Positions 30,471 through 38,821 are shown, counted from the first letter of the stretch. The stretch is DNA of 64,000 nucleotides from Candidatus Planktophila limnetica (GCF_002288365.1 NZ_CP016782.1:62001-126000); one strand, 5' to 3'. Numbers and translations are program-made. The notes: generated by a model not told the origin, from the letters alone.

Positions 30471-30543
30471 TGCCCCCAACGGGATTCGAACCCGTGTTAC
30501 CGCCGTGAAAGGGCGATGTCCTAGGCCCCTAGACGATGGGGAC
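30471..30543 (-). tRNA. tRNA-Glu (TTC)
   Basis: Reverse strand GTCCCCA acceptor, anticodon loop CTTTCAC (TTC), T-loop GTTCGAATC, closing TGGGGGC with discriminator A. It leads a Glu-Asp-Phe cluster read on the minus strand. Confidence 0.96.
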
Positions 30544-30605
30544 GTTTGAGGCTCGCAAATCGTACCTTGTGTAAAGCGTGCGACCAAACTGCCTTTATTT
30601 ATACG

Positions 30606-31322
30606 CTAATTAATAGCCCATTTAACTGAGATTGCCACAGTTACATCTTGTTGGCCAAGATCAATCACAGTTTCACCAGCTGCATCTTTAGCCATCGCCA
30701 TTATTGGATATGCAGATGGTCCGCTGCTTTCAGACAAAGTAATTACACGTCCAAGTTTTACACCTAACAACTTCGCATATGACAACGCTTTAGCACGCGC
30801 ATTCTTAACAGCAACGGTGCGTGCAGAAAGTGATGCTTTGCTTGAATCAAGTACGAATGGTGAAACACCATTGACCTGCAAGTTATCCCCACCTGCTGCA
30901 ACAACAGCATCAACTACTGCTCCAGCATTTGCTGCGTTCTTAATTGTTACAACAAATGATTGTGACGCACGGTAGCCAATAAGTTTTGATCCACCATCTG
31001 GGGTGTAGCTGTATTCAGGATAAGAAGAGATTGATTGTGTTGCGATCTCTGTCTTTGCCACACCATTTGCAAGAAGTGCCGCTCTCACAGCTGCTGCGGC
31101 CTTTGCTGTCTCAGCTAATGCTTCTTTATTGCTTGCTGCCACAACAGTTGCAGTTGCGCTCATGCGCACCGCATCAGGTGTCACCTTGACTGTTCCTTCA
31201 GCATTTACTGAGATAGAACGGTTAGGTGATGCCGCCATTGATGCAGGGGCAAGTGCCACGCCACCGATCAAGGAAAGAGCAATGGCTAGGACTGCGAATC
31301 TCTTCATGTGTGTGGTTTTCAT
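30606..31322 (-). CDS. Secreted SIMPL (DUF541) domain protein
   Basis: The 238-residue protein has a signal peptide (MKRFAVLAIALSLIGGVALAP, then an alanine-rich cleavage site) and one SIMPL/DUF541 domain. Its landmarks are SISVNAEGTVKVTPD, TQSISSYPEY, GYRASQSFVV and VKNARAKALSYAKLLG. SIMPL proteins such as YggE form periplasmic or surface oligomers linked to stress tolerance; the role here is not known. The start at ATG 31322 is set by a TACACT box 7 bases upstream; a second Met five codons later could also serve. The gene is divergent from sua5. Confidence 0.85.
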   Translation of the reverse strand: MKTTHMKRFAVLAIALSLIGGVALAPASMAASPNRSISVNAEGTVKVTPDAVRMSATATVVAASNKEALAETAKAAAAVRAALLANGVAKTEIATQSISSYPEYSYTPDGGSKLIGYRASQSFVVTIKNAANAGAVVDAVVAAGGDNLQVNGVSPFVLDSSKASLSARTVAVKNARAKALSYAKLLGVKLGRVITLSESSGPSAYPIMAMAKDAAGETVIDLGQQDVTVAISVKWAIN

Positions 31323-31329
31323 AGGCTCA

Positions 31330-31335
31330 AGTGTA
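31330..31335 (-). promoter_or_regulatory. -10 box, leaderless promoter
   Basis: TACACT on the minus strand ends 7 bases before the ATG at 31322. Confidence 0.5.
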
Positions 31336-31373
31336 CTTCTTTGTCTCTGTGAAAATAATGAGAGAATACGCAG

Positions 31374-32306
31374 ATGAGCCAAGGAGAAAATGCACAAGCA
31401 CTCAAAAACGGTGCTCTGATTGCCTTTCCAACAGAAACTGTTTACGGACTTGGCGCCGATGCAAGTAATGAAAAAGCAGTTGCGCGTATTTATGAAGTAA
31501 AGGGTCGCCCGCAAGATCACCCTCTAATTCTGCATATTGCTTCGATGAATGACATTACTTATTGGGCGACAGATGTCAGCGATTACGCAATGGCGCTCGC
31601 GCGTTCTTTCTGGCCAGGACCGATGACGCTGATATTTAAACGCAGTGATGCCGCAAAGGATTTCGTTACCGGAGGACAAGACACAGTTGGTCTTCGGGTT
31701 CCAGATCATGCGTTGGCGTTAGAACTTTTGCAAGAGTGCAAGAAGATTGGTGTGCACGCAATTGCTGCGCCTTCGGCCAATAAATTCGGTCATGTTTCGC
31801 CCACAACGGCTGCTGCCGTGCAAGAAGAAATTGGTACTTATTTATCTGCGGAAGATTTGATTCTTGATGGCGGGGCAGCTCAGGTGGGGCTGGAATCGAC
31901 AATCATTGATTGCACGGGGGATGCACCGAAGATTCTGCGCCCGGGTGCAATCACGCAAGAGATGATTGAAAAAGCAACAGGGATGCAAGTAAGTGGCGAT
32001 ATAGATGCAAATATTCGCGTCAGTGGATCTCTTGAAAAACACTACGCACCAAATGCTCAAATACTTCTTGATGTTCAAGCAAGTGCTGGACAGGGATTTA
32101 TTGCACCTGCAGAAGTTGCAACACCATCTGGGGCAATTCGATTGGTATCTCCTGCAAACACAGATGAGTTTGCGCGCACTCTTTATTCGGCACTTCGAGA
32201 TGGAGATGCACAAGGCCTAAAAACGATTGCAGTTATCCAACCCAGCGGTGATGGGCTTGCAATTGCCATCCGTGACCGCTTAATGCGTGCGTCAAAGGGG
32301 AGATAA
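31374..32306 (+). CDS. Threonylcarbamoyl-AMP synthase (Sua5 type)
   Basis: This enzyme makes the threonylcarbamoyl-adenylate used to modify A37 of ANN-decoding tRNAs. The 310-residue protein has the YrdC-like domain (AFPTETVYGLGADA, KGRPQDHPL, SANKFGHVSPT) and a C-terminal Sua5 domain (residues about 215-310) with the linker SGSLEKHYAP. The longer Sua5 form is distinct from the short YrdC form. A weaker GAGAAT box ends 6 bases before the ATG. tRNA-Lys, a substrate of this modification, lies just downstream, probably by coincidence. Confidence 0.92.
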   Translation: MSQGENAQALKNGALIAFPTETVYGLGADASNEKAVARIYEVKGRPQDHPLILHIASMNDITYWATDVSDYAMALARSFWPGPMTLIFKRSDAAKDFVTGGQDTVGLRVPDHALALELLQECKKIGVHAIAAPSANKFGHVSPTTAAAVQEEIGTYLSAEDLILDGGAAQVGLESTIIDCTGDAPKILRPGAITQEMIEKATGMQVSGDIDANIRVSGSLEKHYAPNAQILLDVQASAGQGFIAPAEVATPSGAIRLVSPANTDEFARTLYSALRDGDAQGLKTIAVIQPSGDGLAIAIRDRLMRASKGR

Positions 32307-32348
32307 TTTTCGGCTAGGATTCCGCAAGTACACAGCAGAAAACATTTG

Positions 32349-32421
32349 GGGCCTATAGCTCAGTCGGTAGAGCAACGGACTTTTAATCCGTGGGTCGACG
32401 GTTCGAGCCCGTCTGGGCCCA
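32349..32421 (+). tRNA. tRNA-Lys (TTT)
   Basis: GGGCCTA acceptor, D-arm AGCTCAGTCGGTAGAGC, anticodon loop CTTTTAA (TTT), T-loop GTTCGAGCC, closing TGGGCCC with discriminator A. Confidence 0.97.
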
Positions 32422-32484
32422 CGTTCTTGATTTAAAACTCATTCACTGTTAATTTTCACTCGCTTACCAATTAGGAAACTAAAA

Positions 32485-32620
32485 ACGTAAGTGGCGTTGT
32501 GTCTAGCGAAGTCCGGTTAAATTCCGGCGCTGTCCCGCAACTGTAAATGATCGAAAGATCTAAGCCAGGTCGCCTGGCAGAACGCCGAAGTATCCGACCT
32601 CGGAGGAAGGTCGGGCCTCT
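32485..32620 (+). promoter_or_regulatory. Cobalamin riboswitch aptamer
   Basis: The leader contains the B12-box core AAGCCAGGTCGCCTGGC, the upstream GAAGTCCGGTTAAATTCCGG, and CTGTCCCGCAACTGTA. A closing helix pairs GGCGTT (32493-32498) with AACGCC (32581-32586). A hairpin CCGACC/GGTCGG (32594-32614) with a nine-base loop follows and could make the kissing loop. It precedes a B12 uptake and assembly operon and should switch that operon off when cobalamin is present. Confidence 0.92.
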
Positions 32621-32649
32621 AAGCGTTATTGCTTTTTCGCCCAATTTTC

Positions 32650-32677
32650 CTCCCTCAAATTATTGAGGGAGTTTTTT
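32650..32677 (+). terminator. Riboswitch intrinsic terminator that also contains the btuF ribosome site
   Basis: CTCCCTCAA (32650-32658) pairs with TTGAGGGAG (32663-32671) around a 4-base loop, and six T residues (32672-32677) run directly into the ATG at 32678. The 3' arm contains GAGGGAG, the only Shine-Dalgarno-like sequence for btuF. Upstream GGAGGAAGG (32602-32610) can pair with 32645-32653 (two wobble pairs) as an antiterminator. Confidence 0.75.
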
Positions 32678-33595
32678 ATGTTTAAGGCACGTCTTCGTGC
32701 GCCTGCAATTGCAATCGTTGCAATTGTTTTCGCATCAGTTCTGGCAAGTCCCGCGTATGCGGCAGCAACACAGTATCCGCTTACTATTAAGTTCGGTGGT
32801 TACACCACAAAGATTGCTAAAAAACCAACAAAAATTATTTCGTTATCTCCTAGCGCAACTGAGATTTTTTATGCAGTAGGTGCTGGTTCACAAATTCTTG
32901 CAGTGGATAATCTTTCAAATTACCCAGAAGGTGCGCCGATTAGCGAGATAAGTGCATTCGAGCCAAACGTAGAAGCAATCTTGGCCAAAAAACCTGATCT
33001 TGTTTTGCTTTCTATTGACTCAACAAAGGCACCGCAGATTAGAAATGCGTTAGTGAAGTTGGGCATTCCTGTCTTAATGGAGAAAGCACCGGCAACACTT
33101 AAGGATGTCTATGCAGAGAACTCACTTCTGGCAAAGGTGACGGATCGACAGGATGGGGCCGTCAAGCTCAACGCTGCGATGGCTAAGTCAATTAAAGATG
33201 TTTTGGCTAAAGCTAAGAAGAGTTCAAAGATTCGTATATTCCACGAATTAGATGACACGTATTACTCGGTCACATCTAATACCTTTATTGGCAAGGTCTA
33301 TAAGGACTTTGGTGCTGTAAACATTGCTGATGCTGCATCAGGTGCCGATAACTCTGGTTACCCACAGTTATCTGCCGAGTATCTACTTAAGAGTGATCCA
33401 CAAGTAATTTTCTTAGCTGATGCTCAGTACGGCGTTACTGCTGATTCTGTTTCTAAGCGCGCTGGGTGGTCACAGATCAGCGCAGTGAAGAATAAAAAGA
33501 TTGTGGAGCTACCAGCAGATGTTCCATCTCGCTGGGGACCACGTCTTGTTGATTTCTATAAGTTAATCGGTGCTTCATTGGCAAAAGTTTCCTAA
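32678..33595 (+). CDS. btuF: Cobalamin ABC transporter substrate-binding protein
   Basis: The 305-residue protein is a type III periplasmic-binding-fold protein (KIISLSPSATEIFYAVGAG, VEAILAKKPDLVL, SAEYLLKSDPQVIFL). It is the first gene after the B12 riboswitch and precedes its permease and ATPase, so it most likely captures cobalamin or cobinamide outside the cell. The signal peptide ends at an ASPAYA-A type site and lacks a lipobox cysteine, which is unusual for a binding protein in a monoderm. The start at ATG 32678 abuts the terminator T-tract. It is joined to btuC by TAAATG. Confidence 0.88.
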   Translation: MFKARLRAPAIAIVAIVFASVLASPAYAAATQYPLTIKFGGYTTKIAKKPTKIISLSPSATEIFYAVGAGSQILAVDNLSNYPEGAPISEISAFEPNVEAILAKKPDLVLLSIDSTKAPQIRNALVKLGIPVLMEKAPATLKDVYAENSLLAKVTDRQDGAVKLNAAMAKSIKDVLAKAKKSSKIRIFHELDDTYYSVTSNTFIGKVYKDFGAVNIADAASGADNSGYPQLSAEYLLKSDPQVIFLADAQYGVTADSVSKRAGWSQISAVKNKKIVELPADVPSRWGPRLVDFYKLIGASLAKVS

Positions 33596-34609
33596 ATGAA
33601 AAATCAAGAGATCGACCGAATCTGGCACTGGCGCACAACTCTATTTGTGGGCATCTTGCTCGCATTTGTGTTGTTGCTCGGTGTCTCTTTCGGTCCGATC
33701 TCTTTGGACTTCATGAAAATTTTGCGCACACTCTTTGGTTTAAGCGGTGGATTGCAAGATGAAGAAAAGATTCTCTTCTTGCAACTCCGCCTGCCAAGAG
33801 TTTTACTAGCAGCACTCGTTGGTGCGGCGCTTGCAACTAGTGGTGCGGTCTATCAAACGGTTTTCCGCAATCCACTTGCTGATCCATATCTGTTGGGTGC
33901 AGCAGCAGGTGCTGGTCTCGGAGCAACACTTGCACTAACTGGCGGCACACAAAGTTTTTATGCAGCACTTCCACTATTCGCTTTTCTTGGGGGCGTTTTG
34001 GCTGTTGCTGCAACATTCATGATTTCAGGAAGAGCATTTGCAGATCCTGCAACGCTTTTATTATCAGGAATCGCTATTGGCTCTTTTGCAACTGCTGTGC
34101 AGACGTATTTGCAACAACGCAACAGTGAAGTCCTGCGCCCCGTCTATTCATGGATCTTGGGGCAGCTGACGGTCGCTGATTGGCAAGTTGTTAAGTGGGC
34201 CAGTATCTATATCTTGCTGGCGCTAGTGATTTTGATTCGTATGTCGCGTTTATTGGATGGCTTGCTACTCAGTGACGAAGAAGCTTTCTCGCTCGGTATT
34301 TCTCCAAATAAAATACGAATCATCGCAATAGGCGCTGCAACCCTTGCAACTGCAACAGCCGTATCTGCTAGTGGTCTGATCGGCTTCGTCGGAATCGTTG
34401 TTCCGCACTTAGTTCGTGGGCTTACAAAGCGAGCAACCAACAGAGTTTTATTTACGGTGGCACTCTCGGGTGCCGCGTTCTTAGTTCTTGCAGATCTTGG
34501 TGCACGCACCTTGTTATCTCCTGCGGAATTACCTATCGGTGTCATCACTGCCTTTGTTGGCGCACCATTTCTTTTATTCGTACTACGAGCAAAGAGAGTC
34601 CTTAAATGA
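33596..34609 (+). CDS. btuC: Cobalamin ABC transporter permease (FecCD family)
   Basis: A 337-residue polytopic permease with about ten hydrophobic helices. Family landmarks are LRLPRVLLAALVGAALATSGAVYQ, NPLADPYLLGAAAGAG and the cytoplasmic coupling region near LGISPNKIR, then GFVGIVVPHLVR. The FecCD family carries Fe-siderophores or B12; the riboswitch and downstream cob genes point to B12. The start follows the btuF stop directly and the end overlaps the ATPase gene by 4 bases. Confidence 0.9.
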   Translation: MKNQEIDRIWHWRTTLFVGILLAFVLLLGVSFGPISLDFMKILRTLFGLSGGLQDEEKILFLQLRLPRVLLAALVGAALATSGAVYQTVFRNPLADPYLLGAAAGAGLGATLALTGGTQSFYAALPLFAFLGGVLAVAATFMISGRAFADPATLLLSGIAIGSFATAVQTYLQQRNSEVLRPVYSWILGQLTVADWQVVKWASIYILLALVILIRMSRLLDGLLLSDEEAFSLGISPNKIRIIAIGAATLATATAVSASGLIGFVGIVVPHLVRGLTKRATNRVLFTVALSGAAFLVLADLGARTLLSPAELPIGVITAFVGAPFLLFVLRAKRVLK

Positions 34610-35364
34610 TCGAAATCAAAAACCTATCCGTGCGCTATGGCGATTTTTATGCACTGGACCACATCACATTAGATATCCCCCGTGGTTCGTGGACATGTCT
34701 TGTTGGTCCTAATGGTGCGGGTAAAACAACTTTCTTAAGAACGCTGCTTGGCAATAAGGCATACGACGGATCAATCACTATCGATGGCCTTGAGGTCTAC
34801 AAGAATTTACGTAACGTCGCATTTGTTCCGCAACGTCCAGAGATTCCAGCAGGTATGGACGTTGCAGAGTATGTGATGCTCGGACGTGCACGCCTGGATG
34901 GATGGGGACGAGAATCTCGTACAAGTCGACGTTTAGTGCAACAAATACTTGAGCAGATGCAACTGTCTGGACTGCGCCACCAATTAGTTACGCAATTATC
35001 TGGCGGCGAAATGCAACGGGTACTGATTGCTCGCGCGCTTGTGCAAGAACCAGAGTTAATGATTTTGGATGAACCAACTTCAGCACTTGATTTGCACCAC
35101 CAGATTTCAACACTGAATCACATTGAAGGAATGCAAAACAATGGCGTCACCATCGTTTCAACGATGCATGACATCACACTGGGTGCGATGTATGCAGAAC
35201 GAATTGTCATTATGCAAAACGGCAAGGTGTTACTAGACGGACCTTCAAATACGGTGATTCATTCACCAGAACTCAAGCACGCATTTGATGACGGAATCAC
35301 AATTCACACTCTGGACAATGGTCGTCCAGTAATTGTTGCTACAAAGAATTCACTACAGATATGA
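34606..35364 (+). CDS. btuD: Cobalamin ABC transporter ATPase
   Basis: The 252-residue ATPase has Walker A GPNGAGKTT, the Q-loop FVPQRPE, the signature LSGGEMQR, Walker B MILDEPTSALD and the switch histidine in STMHD. It powers the BtuC permease. It overlaps btuC by 4 bases and cobU by 4 bases, indicating strict co-translation. Confidence 0.92.
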   Translation: MIEIKNLSVRYGDFYALDHITLDIPRGSWTCLVGPNGAGKTTFLRTLLGNKAYDGSITIDGLEVYKNLRNVAFVPQRPEIPAGMDVAEYVMLGRARLDGWGRESRTSRRLVQQILEQMQLSGLRHQLVTQLSGGEMQRVLIARALVQEPELMILDEPTSALDLHHQISTLNHIEGMQNNGVTIVSTMHDITLGAMYAERIVIMQNGKVLLDGPSNTVIHSPELKHAFDDGITIHTLDNGRPVIVATKNSLQI

Positions 35365-35864
35365 GCATCTATTTTGTTGCAGGCGGCGCCCGAAGCGGCA
35401 AGAGCCGTAAAGGTGAAGAACTAGCGCTGACATTATCTGGGGCAAGCAAGCCGATCTTTATTGCAACTGCTGAAGCAGTAGATGATGAGATGACTAAGCG
35501 AATTCAAAAACACCAGAATGATCGAGGTGATGCGTTTTCTTTAGTAGAAGAACCAAAGAATTTAAGCAAAGCACTGAAAGAAATAGATACCCATGCAACG
35601 GTTTTAGTGGACTGCCTGACATTATGGTTATCAAATAACATGATGGGCGAAGGCAGTGATTCAAATGAATCTGTGATTGCCGCGGCCCGCGCACGCAAAG
35701 GTGCAACTATTTTTATTAGCAATGAAGTAGGCGAAGGCATTGTTCCGATGCACCCGGTTTCGCGAGAATTTCGCGATCTCTCAGGAATCATGAATCAACA
35801 ATTTGCTCAAGCGGCGGAGAAGGTTTATTTCATGAAATTCGGTATTGCCCAGGAATTAAAATGA
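35361..35864 (+). CDS. cobU: Adenosylcobinamide kinase/guanylyltransferase
   Basis: CobU phosphorylates adenosylcobinamide and transfers GMP to give AdoCbi-GDP. The 167-residue protein has the P-loop AGGARSGKS near the N-terminus, the KRIQKHQNDRG segment containing the guanylylated histidine, and the NEVGEGIVPMHPVSREFRD motif. It overlaps btuD and cobS by 4 bases on each side. Confidence 0.92.
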   Translation: MSIYFVAGGARSGKSRKGEELALTLSGASKPIFIATAEAVDDEMTKRIQKHQNDRGDAFSLVEEPKNLSKALKEIDTHATVLVDCLTLWLSNNMMGEGSDSNESVIAAARARKGATIFISNEVGEGIVPMHPVSREFRDLSGIMNQQFAQAAEKVYFMKFGIAQELK

Positions 35865-36619
35865 TTAATGACATCAAAGTAGCTTTTGCTTTTCTTACCC
35901 GAATTCCAATTGGGCACAAGCCAGATATTTCAATTCAGCGCAGCGCTGTCTGGTTTCCCTTTGTTGGTTGGGTAATCGGTGGCGTTACAGGAATTCTTTT
36001 TTACTTTTTATCTCAAGGCATACCAACTTTACCAGCTGCTGCGATAACGATTCTATTTTCAACACTTGTGACAGGTGGATTTCATCAAGATGGGTTAGCC
36101 GATACTTTTGATGGACTTGTTGGTGGATGGACACCGGAAGATCGCTTGCGAATTCTTAAGGATTCACGGCATGGCACATACGGAGTACTTTCAATTGTTT
36201 TACAGTTGATTATTCAAATTTCCTTACTTTCAACTTTGTCTCCAAAAGTTGGCTTACTTGCAATTATCACTGCGCACTCGCTGGGTCGGTTGGTTCCGAT
36301 TTATTTCATGATGGCTCCTGCTGTTCCGTCACACGAAGGAATGGGTGCCACATACTCTCGTGCGGTGCGCGGGCGAGACGTACTTGCATCCACCGTGCTG
36401 ACGATTGTTTTGCTCTTTGGGTTAATTGGCAGTCATCTATTTATTGCAGCCGCAATTGTCGCGGTCGTTGGTTTTGTTTTCTTGAGCTACGTTAAGAAGA
36501 AAATTGGTGGCGTTCTTGGTGATGTGTTGGGGGCATCCGAACAAATTGCCGAAAGCTTCATACTTCTTTACTTTGTTGTGATTCTGACTCATTCCATTTG
36601 GTTGTCATGGCTGATTTAG
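35861..36619 (+). CDS. cobS: Adenosylcobinamide-GDP ribazoletransferase
   Basis: CobS joins AdoCbi-GDP to alpha-ribazole (or its 5'-phosphate) at the membrane. The 252-residue protein has multiple hydrophobic helices and the conserved motifs FLTRIPIG, GGFHQDGLADTFDG and KDSRHGTYG. The end overlaps the start of the HAD-CobT gene by 13 bases. Confidence 0.92.
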   Translation: MINDIKVAFAFLTRIPIGHKPDISIQRSAVWFPFVGWVIGGVTGILFYFLSQGIPTLPAAAITILFSTLVTGGFHQDGLADTFDGLVGGWTPEDRLRILKDSRHGTYGVLSIVLQLIIQISLLSTLSPKVGLLAIITAHSLGRLVPIYFMMAPAVPSHEGMGATYSRAVRGRDVLASTVLTIVLLFGLIGSHLFIAAAIVAVVGFVFLSYVKKKIGGVLGDVLGASEQIAESFILLYFVVILTHSIWLSWLI

Positions 36620-38100
36620 TTAAGGCCAGATTTGATGCTGTCTTATTTGATCTAGGTAATACTTTAATTAAACAAGAAAATCCTGGAGTGCCTTACGAAT
36701 CACTGGCGGTTGAGTTACTTCCGGGCGTTGAGCAACTGCTTAAAGAGTTGTACGGGCAAGTAAAGATTGGCATAGTTTCAAATACGCAGACGATTACTGC
36801 AGGCGATATTAAAAAGAAGCTAGCGATTGTTGGAATTGATCATTACTTTGATGTTGTTATTGCTACCGGTGAATTAGGCATTCACAAGCCAGATCCAGCT
36901 CCGATTGTTGCGGCAATCAAGGCATTGGATATAAAAGCAGAGCGCACAATTTATGTAGGCGATATAGAAACAGATTTACAGGCAGCGAACTCTTCTGGTA
37001 CTGCCTTTGCATACACAGGGCCTGATATTTATCAGTCAATGCATCAATACTTATTACACAGTGATTCTGCACTCGATCGTGCACTGCACACGCAACCAAC
37101 GTACTCACAAGCACATGTAGATGCCGTACAAAAAGAATTCGATGGTTTGGCAAAGCCAGTTGGATCACTTGGCAAATTAGAAAAAGTTGCAGCACAGATT
37201 GCAGGAATTACACATTCGCACACACCAACTATTGACCCCGCTGCAATTGCCGTCTTTGGTGGCGATCACGGAATTGCAGCTGATGACTCTGTTACTCCGT
37301 GGCCACAAGCGATTACAGGAATGATGCTGGAAGTTATGGGAGATAAGAAAGCTGCTGTCTCTGTTTTGGCGGATGTTGCTGACGTGTACTGCCAATACAT
37401 AAATGTTGGCGCGGTTAGTGACTCTAAGTCACGTGCTGTTCGCAACGAGAGAGTGAAAAGCGGGACGCAAGATGTTCGCACGGATGCTGCAATGACGCGA
37501 GAAGAAGTTATCGCTGCAATGAACGTTGGCGCACAAACTGCTGAAAGATTAATCGCCGGTGGTTCAAGGTCACTCTGTACTGGCGAAGTGGGAATTGGAA
37601 ACACAACGCCGTCAGCAGCGTTGATTGCCCACTTCGCAAATGCAAATGCGCAGGAAGTTACCGGACGCGGCTCAGGAATTGATGATGCGACTTATGTACG
37701 GAAAGTAGAAATCGTCGAGCAATTGATTAATAAAACAAAATCAACAACAGATCCAATTGATGTTCTTGCTCAAATCGGCGGTTTAGAAATAGCTGCACTC
37801 ACTGGCTACATACTGCGCACAACATCTCTACAAATACCGGTTCTATTAGATGGTGTAATCACACTCGCGGCAGCAACAGTGGCAGAAGCAATGAAACCAA
37901 ACACAACAAGCTTTCTTATTGCTGCACATTGTTCTTCCGAACCAGGATCAAAAATTGCACTAAAGCACCTCGGACTAAACCCGCTTCTAGATTTAGATTT
38001 ACGACTTGGCGAAGGCACCGGTGCTTTGTTATCAATACCTATTATTAGATCGGCATGTCAGGCACTTTCTCGCATGGCTCGGATCTCTGATCTGCTTTAG
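36607..38100 (+). CDS. cobT: HAD-domain / CobT fusion (DMB phosphoribosyltransferase)
   Basis: A 497-residue two-domain protein. Residues 1 to about 150 are a HAD-superfamily domain: motif I FDLGNT (Asp15), motif II in GIVSNT, motif III and IV as HKPDPAP and YVGDIETD. From about residue 165 the sequence is CobT, which makes alpha-ribazole-5'-phosphate from DMB. The evidence is KPVGSLGKLE, FGGDHGIAADD, GEVGIGNTTPSAA and the catalytic glutamate region RLGEGTGALL. The CobT part is of normal length. The operon has no cobC phosphatase, so the HAD part could supply that step. Against this, HAD motif I lacks the usual second aspartate (DLGNT, not DxDxT). ATG 36607 is chosen over the TTG three codons earlier. 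Confidence 0.88.
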   Translation: MADLVKARFDAVLFDLGNTLIKQENPGVPYESLAVELLPGVEQLLKELYGQVKIGIVSNTQTITAGDIKKKLAIVGIDHYFDVVIATGELGIHKPDPAPIVAAIKALDIKAERTIYVGDIETDLQAANSSGTAFAYTGPDIYQSMHQYLLHSDSALDRALHTQPTYSQAHVDAVQKEFDGLAKPVGSLGKLEKVAAQIAGITHSHTPTIDPAAIAVFGGDHGIAADDSVTPWPQAITGMMLEVMGDKKAAVSVLADVADVYCQYINVGAVSDSKSRAVRNERVKSGTQDVRTDAAMTREEVIAAMNVGAQTAERLIAGGSRSLCTGEVGIGNTTPSAALIAHFANANAQEVTGRGSGIDDATYVRKVEIVEQLINKTKSTTDPIDVLAQIGGLEIAALTGYILRTTSLQIPVLLDGVITLAAATVAEAMKPNTTSFLIAAHCSSEPGSKIALKHLGLNPLLDLDLRLGEGTGALLSIPIIRSACQALSRMARISDLL

Positions 38101-38199
38101 AACCATTTATTCACAGAGGATTACCAACCAATTCACCCTTGTGCCCCTTTTAAATCAAGGGTTTCTTGCTATTCTTTTGCCATTCCTATGGAGGTATCT

Positions 38200-38586
38200 A
38201 TGCTTCGCAAGATTGTTATCGCTTCAGTTCTAGGCCTATTTTTAGCCACTTCAGTTGTCACACCAGCATCGGCTGCGACAATCAAGACTGGTACTTCCTG
38301 CGCAAAGGAAGGTTCAGTGAAGAAGGTTGGCAAAAAGGTCTACCTCTGTGGCAAGAACCCATTCGTCACACCAACAAAGAACACTTGGGCCCTAAAGACC
38401 TGTCTTGAGGGTTACGACAGTTACATCTCCATCAAAGATGATCTAATCCCACAGGCTATGGACATGCTTGGCCTTTTGGGTGGAGCAGACAAAATCACTC
38501 AACAGGCTGAGATCGACACGATGACATCGGATAACGTCCTTGTGCTCAACGCCCTGAAGACAAAATGGTGTAAAAAAGGCGCCTAA
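38200..38586 (+). CDS. Small secreted protein with a Cys module
   Basis: The 128-residue protein begins with a signal peptide (MLRKIVIASVLGLFLATS, cleavage near ASA-A). Immediately after it is a short module, TIKTGTSCAKEGSVKKVGKKVYLC, similar to the one after the signal peptide of the zincin at 9.2 kb. The rest is helical with two further cysteines. The function is unknown. The ATG at 38200 has a GGAGG ribosome site 5 bases upstream. It lies between the B12 operon and the sigma-factor gene and has its own 99-base upstream gap. Confidence 0.72.
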   Translation: MLRKIVIASVLGLFLATSVVTPASAATIKTGTSCAKEGSVKKVGKKVYLCGKNPFVTPTKNTWALKTCLEGYDSYISIKDDLIPQAMDMLGLLGGADKITQQAEIDTMTSDNVLVLNALKTKWCKKGA

Positions 38587-38821
38587 ATCCCATATAAGTA
38601 GTATCAAAGGGCGGTTTTCTATATCGGAAGGCCGCCTTTTGGCTTGCCTGCGCAGGATTTGCGCTTAAGCAAGGTAAAATTAAGGTCTGGAGTAACCCCG
38701 CTCCCTCGATGAAATGTCCGTTTTGTCTATCCTCCGCTACATTCAGGCTGCGGATGCGTAGTAGTTGGTAGAGGCGGCGACGGTCGGCTCTGTAATACAA
38801 AACCGGTTAAGGAAAATCCAA
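38587..38821 (+). promoter_or_regulatory. Long leader region before the sigma-factor gene
   Basis: This 235-base gap has no gene. It contains an inverted GGCGG/CCGCC pair followed by four T residues (38609-38640 region), possibly a weak terminator for the small secreted gene. A TAAAAT box lies at 38675-38680. If that is the -10, the sigma gene has an untranslated leader of about 135 bases with several short inverted repeats. Confidence 0.4.

Noticed and set aside
38609-38640. Strong intrinsic terminator after the small secreted gene
   Set aside because: The arms GGCGG/CCGCC are short with a mismatch and a long loop; only a weak candidate, noted within the leader entry.
38757-38815. Possible tRNA in the sigma-factor leader (TAGTTGGTAGAGGC resembles a D-arm)
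   Set aside because: No T-loop (GTTCRA) and no pairing acceptor ends could be found; the resemblance is local only.
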